33,472 nt of DNA from Chloroflexota bacterium. GTDB lineage: Bacteria > Chloroflexota > Anaerolineae > Promineifilales > Promineifilaceae. A model generated the notes under the pieces. That model was not told the DNA's origin and searched no databases. It saw only the letters and a list, made by a program, of their open reading frames with translations. The stretch covers positions 16,340 through 49,811 of the forward strand of contig JAGNBF010000043.1 of assembly GCA_018004935.1 (NCBI GenBank), read 5' to 3'. A program made the position numbers and the translations under genes. Positions 1-7,014 of this stretch are shown piece by piece (the first letter of the stretch is position 1; each line of letters begins with the position of its first letter).

Positions 1-217
1 GCCCCTCACCCTGGCCCTCTCCCCACTGGGGCGAGGGAATTAGCCCCCTTCTCCCGGAGCGGGAGAAGGGCCGGGGATGAGGGATGTTGCCCCTCACCCT
101 GGCCCTCTCCCCACTGGGGCGAGGGAAATAGCCCCCTTCTCCCGGAGCGGGAGAAGGGCCGGGGATGAGGGATGTTGCCCCTCACCCTGGCCCTCTCCCC
201 ACTGGGGCGAGGGAATT
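1..217. repeat. 88-bp tandem repeat, about 2.5 copies
   Basis: The unit begins at 1, 89 and 177 (period 88). Each full unit holds two imperfect dyads: one around an ACTGGGG loop and one of the form CCCTTCTCCCGGAGCGGGAGAAGGG. The array ends where the stop codon of the hydrolase/permease gene begins, so it is the 3' flank of that gene. It resembles the G/C-rich intergenic palindromes common in many bacterial genomes. The array may continue beyond the window edge. Confidence 0.9.
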
Positions 218-3200
218 ATTCTTTCCGCCTCAGCCAGACCCAGGCCAGAGAACCAACCAACACCAATTCAACCAGACCACCTAAAATCGTCAGCCATACA
301 TCCCCCATTTCCGTTGTCACATTCAGCAAACTGCTGAGTTGAGAGAAGACGCGCAACGCATAATAATCCAAAAAGGCGGGTCGGGCCGGATTCAGGTAAA
401 AGAACAGGTTGTGCGGTAGTGATGTGCCCAGGTTAATGAGAGACGCTATCGCCACCCCAAGGCCGATGAGCACCGCCCAACGGCGCTGGCGTAACCCGGC
501 CGAGAGAAATACGGCCAATCCTCCGTTGAGGAGCAATACTGTGCCACAAGCAAAAAGCCAGGTTTCGAGCAGGGGCAGGAGCAATACTGGCCCCAGGAGC
601 CAACGCCACGCCACGAATGTCAAGAAAAAGTTGAGGAGCATCCCCATCAGCAGACTCAGCCACATGCCCAGTAATTTCCCCCCCAGATAAGCCCCCGTGG
701 ATAGCGGGGTGCTATCAAATAGTTCGGCGACGCCCAGTTGCCGGTCTTTGGGGATCATTTCCGCCACGACGGGGGGAACGAGTAAGAGTAGGGTGGTGTA
801 CAGGGGGGCAAAGGAGAAGGCGATGATGGATTGGGTGAGCCGTTCCTGGGCTTCACGGGCGGAAAACACGCCAGCTTCGACCATTGGCCCAATTATTTCC
901 TGCCCGCCACTGCGAATGAGCAGGGCCGTCAGCACCGGGAAAATGGTGACACTGAGGACAATGACCACAGTAGCCCGCCGCCGCCATTGCAGGCGGAATT
1001 CGTTGCGGGTGATGATGAACAGTTGGGCCAGGAAGCGTTGGCGGGATGAAGGGTTGACCGCGGCCGCGAACCACCCCTCGCCCCCTTCACTCACTATCCC
1101 CGCCCCGACCCCCGCCCTACCCCGCCGGTTTGTCCCCAATAACACCCGCTCCTCATCACGCAACTGGTGTAGGGCCATCAGGAAAAAGCCCAACCCGGCC
1201 AACAAAACCACCCCCCGGTTCAAGGCATAATCGGCCAGGGGGAAAGTAGTGGGTGATAGATAAAGGTGAATGGGCCAGAGGAACGGCCAACGAGCCACCA
1301 GCCCATCACCAAAGGCCAGCAAGGCAAACCACAACACCCCGGTCATGGCGACGCCAAAGGCCGTCTGCCGCGACATCAGGGTAATAAACAGCCCCACCCC
1401 GGCCAATGTGATCAGGGGCACAAGCCAACGGGCCAGACTGATCCACAACGCCTCGTCCACCCCGGCCACCTCACGGGCAACCAACATGCCCACCAGGCCA
1501 ATAATCCCCTGGCCCAACAAAATCCAGGTCAACCGCTCCCACACCAGCCAGGTCAGCGGCCGCGGGGCCGCCAATTGCACCTCTAACCCCGGCTCATCAT
1601 CCGGCGCGAAGAGCATGGCCGCCTGCATACCCGTCATGAGGGGAACAATGGCCGCCACCACCCCAAAAGCAGTAAAAGCCAGACTCAGATTATCGTTGGC
1701 GATAGGGGTTTCCTCGTTGGTCAGAACCATTGTCAAAATTAACCCACTCAGGGCCAGCGGCCACCAGCCCACCACCCGCCAACTGTAACGCCAGGTAAAT
1801 TGCCGCCAGGTTTGGGCCAGCGGTTGGGTGCGGAGCAGATTCACCCCTGCTCGCCCGGTTGTTCCGGCAATGAGGGCAAGGAACAGAACCACCAGGGTTC
1901 TGGCCCAGGGGCGAGACACATCTTCATCCAGGGTGAAGGTCGCCGGGCGCAGTTGGTTCAGACAGTCGGTATTGGGGGTGGTGGATGGGTCGAGCAGGAA
2001 GGCGAGCATGACGCTATTGGGGCAATCGCCGCCCTGCAAGACGCTATGCCCCACACCAGGAACGAGGGCCAGGGTGCTGAGATCGAATTGTTGTGTCAGC
2101 CGTTCCCCCCAGGCCACAGGTGTACCGGTATCCAATTCCCCCACCAAAATAAGGGTAGGGATGTGGCGGGGGAGTGGGGCTGGCGCGGCCCCATCACCGG
2201 GCGGCCAATCAACACACATGGCCGATAGGGCTTCATTTTCCCGCATCGCTTCGCGCCTGAACACGGCGGGCAGGCTGGTCGCGGCCGCGTTCAGGGCCTC
2301 AGCGCTCACCGGTTGGTACAAATCATGGCAGATGATGCTGTAACGCAGGCCATGTTCCGGCTGAATCGGGGCCAAAACGTCTCCGGCCATCTGCACCAAT
2401 CGCTCTGTCTCCCCTTTTTCCAGGTCGGCGATGAGGGCCGGGGCCAGGGCGTAGGGGGTGGGTGTGCCCAGCAGGGTCGGCATCAGGCTGGCAAGGTGAT
2501 CCCCGGTCAGGGAAACCATTACCGGGCCGAGGGAAATGGGCAAGGGTGTGGCGTTGAGTTGCTCGACCAGGGCAAAGAAGCGGTTTTCCAGGTCAGGGTA
2601 GGCGACCCGGCAGGCCAGGTTGTCGTTGCAGGCGGTAAAGAGGTGCTCGAGTGACGCGGCCGCGAGCCGGGCCGCTTCTACCCCCAGGTTAACAGCCGCC
2701 GGGACAGGTGAATCCAAAATGGCCCCCTGAATGCCATCGGGGTCCAGGCGCATGACTTCTTGCGCCAGATATGTGCCGTAGGAAAAACCATACAAAAGCC
2801 ATTGCTCCAACCCTAACGCCTGGCGCAAAGCCACCACATCCTGGGCGTTTTGGGCCGTCGTGAACAAGGCCGGGTCAAGCCCTTGCGCCAACAGCGATTC
2901 GTGGCATAAAGTAGCCATTTGCGCGTTCAGCTCGTTGCGGACGGTAGTCAGGTCATTGTCCCCGGTGAGCAAGGCAGGCCAATCGGGTTGGAGGGGGTCA
3001 ACGGGGCAGAGCAGATTGGGTTGGGAGAGGCCGGTTCCCCGCTGATCGAGGAAGATGAAATCCCAACGGCCTTGTGTGATGAGGGGTAATTGGGCTGAGG
3101 GCACACCGGCCAGGAACGCGGCCGCTTGCCCTGGCCCACCAGCGAGATAGAGAACCGGCTGTGCGGCCGCGTCTTCTCGCTGGCTGTGCAAAATAGACAC

Positions 3201-3458
3201 GGCCAATTGTAGGGTCGGGCCATCGGGCCGGGCATGATCAGCCGGTACGGTCAGCGTGCCACACTCGACTCGTTCCGGCTCGGCGACGGGGAACAGGCAG
3301 GGGGTGGGGGTGAAGGATGGGGTGTGTTGTACCCCTTCGGCTTGGCTCCGGGCAGGGGTGCGAAATGCGTTTGCGGCCGCGTAGGTGGAACCACCAGGCA
3401 TGGTTAAGAAAACCAGACTGCTAATGATAAGGAGAAGAAGATGCCGGAGAGGTTTCAT
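216..3458 (-). CDS. Secreted alpha/beta hydrolase (TAP/S33-like) fused to an ABC-2-type permease
   Basis: The N-terminus is a signal peptide (residues 1-28). A TAP-like serine hydrolase domain follows (about 60-510) with an oxyanion motif LAGGPG (105-110), nucleophile GFSYG (Ser226), GELDTGTP (Asp443) and GVGHS (His471). This is the family of secreted proline iminopeptidase/tripeptidyl hydrolases. From about 520 to the end there are roughly a dozen hydrophobic segments. A second-half motif (MIPKDRQLGVAEL, then a PLS...GGKLLG stretch) is typical of ABC-2 transporter permeases, preceded by a basic FRLQWRRR segment. The hydrolase would face outwards and the permease would sit in the membrane. 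No ATPase gene is visible nearby. The start is chosen at ATG 3458; GTG 3470 adds four residues, and neither has a clear ribosome site. It is downstream of, and co-oriented with, a membrane protein and a sigma factor. Hydrolase assignment is strong; the permease is assigned by style and motif. Six or more GCGGCCGC octamers lie inside. Confidence 0.85.
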   Translation of the reverse strand: MKPLRHLLLLIISSLVFLTMPGGSTYAAANAFRTPARSQAEGVQHTPSFTPTPCLFPVAEPERVECGTLTVPADHARPDGPTLQLAVSILHSQREDAAAQPVLYLAGGPGQAAAFLAGVPSAQLPLITQGRWDFIFLDQRGTGLSQPNLLCPVDPLQPDWPALLTGDNDLTTVRNELNAQMATLCHESLLAQGLDPALFTTAQNAQDVVALRQALGLEQWLLYGFSYGTYLAQEVMRLDPDGIQGAILDSPVPAAVNLGVEAARLAAASLEHLFTACNDNLACRVAYPDLENRFFALVEQLNATPLPISLGPVMVSLTGDHLASLMPTLLGTPTPYALAPALIADLEKGETERLVQMAGDVLAPIQPEHGLRYSIICHDLYQPVSAEALNAAATSLPAVFRREAMRENEALSAMCVDWPPGDGAAPAPLPRHIPTLILVGELDTGTPVAWGERLTQQFDLSTLALVPGVGHSVLQGGDCPNSVMLAFLLDPSTTPNTDCLNQLRPATFTLDEDVSRPWARTLVVLFLALIAGTTGRAGVNLLRTQPLAQTWRQFTWRYSWRVVGWWPLALSGLILTMVLTNEETPIANDNLSLAFTAFGVVAAIVPLMTGMQAAMLFAPDDEPGLEVQLAAPRPLTWLVWERLTWILLGQGIIGLVGMLVAREVAGVDEALWISLARWLVPLITLAGVGLFITLMSRQTAFGVAMTGVLWFALLAFGDGLVARWPFLWPIHLYLSPTTFPLADYALNRGVVLLAGLGFFLMALHQLRDEERVLLGTNRRGRAGVGAGIVSEGGEGWFAAAVNPSSRQRFLAQLFIITRNEFRLQWRRRATVVIVLSVTIFPVLTALLIRSGGQEIIGPMVEAGVFSAREAQERLTQSIIAFSFAPLYTTLLLLVPPVVAEMIPKDRQLGVAELFDSTPLSTGAYLGGKLLGMWLSLLMGMLLNFFLTFVAWRWLLGPVLLLPLLETWLFACGTVLLLNGGLAVFLSAGLRQRRWAVLIGLGVAIASLINLGTSLPHNLFFYLNPARPAFLDYYALRVFSQLSSLLNVTTEMGDVWLTILGGLVELVLVGSLAWVWLRRKE

Positions 3459-3921
3459 ACTGTTTGCCACAGGTCTGCCAGCCAGCCTGGGGTTAAAACC
3501 CCAGGCTGATATTCAGCAATTCTCAATTTAGCCAACGGTTAAAACCGTTGGACTCCAGGCGCACACTCGAAAAATGGCCCAGACCGTAGCACAGCCTTTC
3601 AGGCTGTGCTACCCCAGTTGACCGCCAGGCGGATTACGAGACGTTTATCATTCAAATTGAAAATTGCTGGCTGATATTATAGACGTTCAGAAAATCGGCT
3701 CTTTCGGAATTCGTGGGGTGCGGCCAGATGTAGGGGCTGGCCTTGTGCCTGCCCCGCCGAGGGCAACCACAAGGGTTGCCCCTACAGAGGGTGTCAACCC
3801 CCTGAAACCCCAAAGACCCTGGAAATCATTTGGGCCTGATTGGTAGGGTAAAGACGCAAAATCTTGCGTCTCTACTTGTACGTCACCGGATAATTTACAC
3901 CAGAAAATCGTTTATCCGCGT
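3459..3921. other. Repeat-filled intergenic region
   Basis: No gene is supported here. It holds small palindromes centred on GTTAAAAC (3490-3507 and 3530-3548), a GCACAGCCTTTCAGGCTGTGC hairpin (about 3590-3610), a copy of the 110-bp terminal-inverted-repeat element (3698-3820), and a hairpin of the form AGACGCAAAATCTTGCGTCT (3853-3872). All are dispersed-repeat types; several recur elsewhere in the window. Confidence 0.7.
3698..3820. mobile_element. 110-bp MITE-like element, copy 1
   Basis: The ends are imperfect inverted repeats (CTTTCGGAATTCGTGGGG and CCCCTGAAACCCCAAAGACC). The interior is a long dyad from GTAGGGGC to GCCCCTAC containing TGGCCTTGTGCCTGCCC. Related copies are at 4808-4916, 11199-11307 and 28653-28885. 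No protein is encoded, so any movement would need an enzyme in trans. Confidence 0.75.
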
Positions 3922-4794
3922 TTATGTCCCATTATTTCCGGCAACCAACCACCCTTCCGACCAACCGGCCCACCACAGCCCGATGCCCCCCAGAACCACA
4001 GCCAGTCCCCACAACCAGGGCTGGGCGGAAGCGGCCAATAGATCGGGCCAGAAGCCCAACCAGACCCGAATCATGTTCGGGTTGATCATCACCTGCGTGA
4101 ACCAGAGGGCCAGGCTGAACAAGATCCCGGCTTCGGCTTTGCGGGTGAAGACGGTGAGGCAGAAGGCCAGGGCAGAGAGGAACGTCATGGGAGCCAACCA
4201 GCTTTGGATGAGGGGCCAGAGTTGGATGTCGGGCTGGAGCAAGGTCAGGACAACGCTTCCCACCAAAGCCAGAACAAGATCAAAACTAAAAACGAGTAGC
4301 AGGCGGGTCAGCAGGAGTAACGTTATGGGGACAGGGGTAGCCTGTACCAATTCTTGCGCCGGGTCTACTTCGGGGCCGTAGATGAAGGCGATGGTCGCGG
4401 CCGCGATCAAGGGCGCCACCAGCACAAACAACAGGCCAGGCTCGTCCGGTCGGCTCGATAACAGCGTTACCAGAACGCCCAACGCCATGAGGAACGCGGC
4501 CGCGAGCCAGATTTCTCGCCGCACCACCCGTAACTCTCCGCGAATCAGCAACCAGGGCCAGGATTCCGTCAGCCGGGCGAGGGGGCGAGGGGGAGACGCG
4601 GCAAGAGAGGCATGGGGTGAGGGGAGTTCAGGGAGTAGCTGGGTCAGCAATTGGCGGGTTTCGGCGGGAGAGGGCTGGGGGGCTGACCATTGGGCCAGGG
4701 GTTCGGTTAGCGGCCGCAACCCATCGCGCCGGTCAGTATCCGCCACATCTTCCTGCATCTTGCGCCAAATTTCATCAGGGGAAGGAGAACTCAT
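3922..4794 (-). CDS. Multi-pass membrane protein, ABC-2-like
   Basis: This is a 290-residue protein. A proline-rich soluble N-terminus (about 1-80) is followed by six or seven hydrophobic segments from about residue 93 to 285. Segment style and the short loop FIYGPEVDPAQELVQATPVP resemble half of an ABC-2 permease, but no diagnostic motif fixes the family. It lies between the ECF sigma gene upstream and the hydrolase/permease fusion downstream, all on one strand. Being the first gene after the sigma factor, it could serve as its membrane partner, although no zinc-finger anti-sigma motif is present; that is speculation. The start ATG is at 4794; reading on the mRNA strand, GAGTTCC lies just upstream and is only weakly Shine-Dalgarno-like. 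Three GCGGCCGC octamers are inside (4397, 4496, 4710). Confidence 0.8.
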   Translation of the reverse strand: MSSPSPDEIWRKMQEDVADTDRRDGLRPLTEPLAQWSAPQPSPAETRQLLTQLLPELPSPHASLAASPPRPLARLTESWPWLLIRGELRVVRREIWLAAAFLMALGVLVTLLSSRPDEPGLLFVLVAPLIAAATIAFIYGPEVDPAQELVQATPVPITLLLLTRLLLVFSFDLVLALVGSVVLTLLQPDIQLWPLIQSWLAPMTFLSALAFCLTVFTRKAEAGILFSLALWFTQVMINPNMIRVWLGFWPDLLAASAQPWLWGLAVVLGGIGLWWAGWSEGWLVAGNNGT

Positions 4795-4807
4795 AGGAAC
4801 TCTTGGG

Positions 4808-4916
4808 GTTCTTTCGGAATTCGTGGGGTGTGGCTACATGTAAGGGCTGGCCTTGTGCCTGCCCCGCCCAGGGCAACCACAAGGGTTGCCCCTACCCCCT
4901 GAAATCCCAAAGACCC
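4808..4916. mobile_element. 110-bp MITE-like element, copy 2
   Basis: It has the same ends and the same TGGCCTTGTGCCTGCCCCG core as the copy at 3698-3820, with scattered substitutions. It lies immediately upstream of the membrane-protein start codon (4794). Confidence 0.75.
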
Positions 4917-5012
4917 CCTCTTGGGAACTCGTAGGAACTCAATAACATGGCGATGGGCCGCTATACCCGACGCGGCGACTAAGTGAACATCTAAAAATAA
5001 CTTCCCGATTTA

Positions 5013-5044
5013 GACCTGACAGGTTTCCGAAAACCTGTCAGGTC
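5013..5044. repeat. Palindrome GACCTGACAGG...CCTGTCAGGTC, copy 1
   Basis: A 32-bp inverted repeat with arms GACCTGACAGGTTT and AAACCTGTCAGGTC around a short CCGA centre. Related copies are at 6934-6965 and 14169-14201. All three are intergenic, and the flanks share AACTTCCCG-type sequence. Confidence 0.85.
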
Positions 5045-5151
5045 TGTGCGGAACTTATTTTTGGACGATTATTAAGCGATCGCGACTGGGCGAAAAAACC
5101 TCAGATTATGCCCGTTGCCAGTATAGTAAGAAACTACCCGCCGCCAGCGGC

Positions 5152-5739
5152 TCATTCACTCATTACATCCTTCAACCGCCCCAACGCCACCGACAGCCGC
5201 GATTTGACCGTACCGACCGGAATACCCTGGATGTCGGCGATTTCGGCCAGGGAAAAATCCTGGTAATAGCGCAGAATAATGGTTTCACGCTGGGCTGGGG
5301 GCAGATGGAGAACTGCGGCCGCGACCCGGTTCTGGGATTCTTGTTGGATAAAGAGATGCTCTGCGGCCGCGACCGTGCCCCCCCGGTTTTGCCAGAAACC
5401 CGGCTCATCCGGTTCACTTTCCGTCTGGCGGGTTTCGGCCGCTTTGAAATGATCGCGGGCCAGATGGGTAGCAATGGCATACAACCAGGGTTTGAACGGT
5501 TGCGGGTAACGGTATTGCCCAATAGAACGCAACACCCGCAAAAAACTTTCCTGCACCCAATCTTCAGCCAGGGAACGGTCGCCCCCATTGAGCCGGTACA
5601 AATAGCCCAGCAACGGCGAATGGTGCCGTTCTACCAGGGTAGCTAAGGCCTGGCGTTGGCCTTGTTGCACCCCTAAGGCCAACTGCTCATCGGGAATTGT
5701 TGCGGCCGCGGACCCAACAAAGGCAAGATTTTCCTTCAT
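5152..5739 (-). CDS. ECF (sigma-70 family) RNA polymerase sigma factor
   Basis: A 195-residue protein of normal ECF length. Region 2 (about 30-99) carries the DWVQESFLRVLRSIGQYR and PFKPWLYAIATHLARDHFK segments that bind core polymerase and the -10 element. Region 4 (about 145-191) has LPPAQRETIILRYYQDFS and the helix-turn-helix AEIADIQGIPVGTVKSRL for -35 recognition. The start ATG 5739 is chosen because the upstream extension (to a TTG near 5829) is unlike the family. No good Shine-Dalgarno is visible. The downstream genes on the same strand are a membrane protein and a hydrolase/permease fusion, which may be its regulon or partner. No classical anti-sigma factor is adjacent. Octamers lie at 5315, 5363 and 5702. 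Confidence 0.93.
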   Translation of the reverse strand: MKENLAFVGSAAATIPDEQLALGVQQGQRQALATLVERHHSPLLGYLYRLNGGDRSLAEDWVQESFLRVLRSIGQYRYPQPFKPWLYAIATHLARDHFKAAETRQTESEPDEPGFWQNRGGTVAAAEHLFIQQESQNRVAAAVLHLPPAQRETIILRYYQDFSLAEIADIQGIPVGTVKSRLSVALGRLKDVMSE

Positions 5740-6097
5740 GGTTATCAGGGGGAGCCGAATCAGGTTGCTAATAGCCGCCAATTGTAACCTTCCTTGCCTC
5801 TTTGTCCCTGATACGAACAACCCGGCCAAAGGTTCATTTTTCGCCCAATTCTCCCTTCACATTGTCACCTTGCTGTGGCCGATCTCCTGACCATGCCACC
5901 CAACTTAATTTTGAGTGAACCCTTACCCTCTCGAGGGCTGAGCTTATCGAAGCCCGTTTGCCTTCGACAAACTCAGGCTACGTTTCCCCCGAAACATGGA
6001 GAAGATATGGTCAAAAACCAAATTTGCGTCAATTATAACTTTCTTCGCCCATCTGATGCCTGAGATCAACCACTAACCTGGGGCGATTGTATACTCG

Positions 6098-6230
6098 GAG
6101 TTCCCCCATCCCTAACCCCGCCCCCAGGGGCGGGGAACTTTCTCCTGTGCCGGTTATCGAGCGCGGCCGCGCTCGATAACCGGCACGTCTGGTGTTTCCC
6201 CCCTTCCCGCTGGAAATCGCCAGGGGATGG
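6098..6230 (+). repeat. Modular hairpin element A (40-bp palindrome core)
   Basis: The left module is a TACTCGGAGTTCCCCC-like lead plus a CCCCGCCCCCAGGGGCGGGG dyad followed by AACTTTCTCCT. The core at 6147-6186 is a perfect 40-bp palindrome, starting GTGCCGGTTATCGAG and centred on GCGGCCGC. The right module reads GTTTCCCCCCTTCCCGCTGG. The same architecture in reverse, with a one-pair-changed core, is at 26085-26165. Confidence 0.85.
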
Positions 6231-6379
6231 GCGAATCAACTCATTACCCGATTAATCATTTAATGGGAGGTGAGGGCCTTCTCATTCCACGCTCGGCGTC
6301 ATGTAGGACGCAGAGCGTCCCAGAGGGAATTCCCACGCCGAGCGTGGGAATAAGTTGTGACACCTGAATAGTTACCATT

Positions 6380-6500
6380 TAATCAACAACTGGGAAGGGG
6401 CAAGGGGAAACCTCATTCATGTCATTTTTCGCGGGCGGACGCCTGCGAAAAATGACATGAGAAAAAGTTCCCCGCCCTTGGGCGGGGTTAGGGTGGGAGA
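6380..6500 (-). repeat. Modular hairpin element B (different hairpin core)
   Basis: The flanks match element A in the opposite orientation (GGGAAGGGGCAAGGGGAAAC on the left; AAAGTTCCCCGCCC...GGGCGGGGTTAGGG on the right). The core at 6417-6460 is unrelated: a 21-bp stem starting TCATGTCATTTTTCGC with one G-T mismatch and a GA loop. Confidence 0.8.
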
Positions 6501-6699
6501 AAAGGGGGGTGGCACGGTCGGGAAAACGGCGACAACAAAGGGCAAAGGTTATTTACAAACGAATCCTAAGGGAAAGCGGGTCAACTTTGTCATCTCAACC
6601 CTGCTTCGCATACAATTCAGACGTGGGTCAACGGTTATTCAGGGAGTTGACGCGTGAGGGTAATCAGTTTCAGGTGCGCGTTCCACGCCGGGCGGGGAA

Positions 6700-6840
6700 T
6701 GCTCCCGGCTGAAGACCCATCCCCCATCCCCTTCCCTCTGGGAAAAGGAGAAACCCACTGGCGCGGTTTGGGGGTAGATACCCCCAAACCGCGCCGAGAA
6801 AAGTTCCTCGCCCCTGGTGGCGGGGTTCTGACCCTGACCG
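6700..6840 (-). repeat. Modular hairpin element C (third hairpin core)
   Basis: Flanks resemble elements A and B (CTTCCCTCTGGGAAAAGGAG left; AAAAGTTCCTCGCCCCTGG right). The core at 6760-6795 is a perfect 17-bp stem, GGCGCGGTTTGGGGGTA and its complement, with a GA loop. Part of the left module appears inverted compared with the copy at 33400-33472. Confidence 0.75.
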
Positions 6841-6933
6841 CTGGTGGCGCGGTCAGGAGACCGGTCATAACAAAACGGGAAGTTATTCTTAGACGGTTCC
6901 TAATGCGCTCTTAACAAGGTTGTTATGTTTAAA

Positions 6934-6965
6934 AACCTGACAGGTTTCTGAAAACCTGTCAGGTT
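6934..6965. repeat. Palindrome AACCTGACAGG...CCTGTCAGGTT, copy 2
   Basis: A variant of the 5013-5044 palindrome in which the outer G-C pair is replaced by A-T on both arms. It lies about 50 bp upstream of the kinase-like gene start. Confidence 0.8.
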
Positions 6966-7014
6966 TATCACAAGCTCTTTGTTAAAGATACACTAAGCTC
7001 AAATTAGCAAACCT

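Larger units (their letters stand above)
4795..5151. other. Intergenic region with two repeats
   Basis: No gene is seen. It contains the second 110-bp MITE-like copy (4808-4916) and a 32-bp perfect-type palindrome (5013-5044). The rest shows no recognised signal. Confidence 0.65.
5740..7014. other. Repeat island between divergent genes
   Basis: 1.3 kb with no supported gene. In order it holds: a CGGTCTCCTGACC-type repeat (about 5874-5925), a CTTATCGAAGCCC/CCTTCGACAAACTC dyad (5938-6010), a modular hairpin element with a 40-bp palindrome (6098-6230), an ATTCCACGCTCGGCGT inverted repeat (about 6280-6350), a second modular element with a 44-bp hairpin (6380-6500), a third with a 36-bp hairpin (6700-6840), a reversed CTCCTGACC repeat (about 6846-6867) and a CCTGACAGG palindrome (6934-6965). 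Promoters for the sigma gene and the kinase-like gene must lie here, but none could be assigned. Confidence 0.75.

Noticed and set aside
1-217. CRISPR array
   Set aside because: The 88-bp units are contiguous tandem copies with no variable spacers.
697-1788. Plus-strand open frames opposite the hydrolase/permease gene
   Set aside because: They are low-complexity Arg/Ser/Pro translations without motifs or ribosome sites, overlapping a well-supported gene.
3922-4794. Anti-sigma factor assignment for the membrane protein
   Set aside because: Position fits, but there is no zinc-finger or other anti-sigma motif and it has six or seven membrane segments.
6457-6914. Plus-strand short genes in the first repeat island
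   Set aside because: Their translations are read-through of palindromic repeats, and the same peptides arise from other repeat copies.
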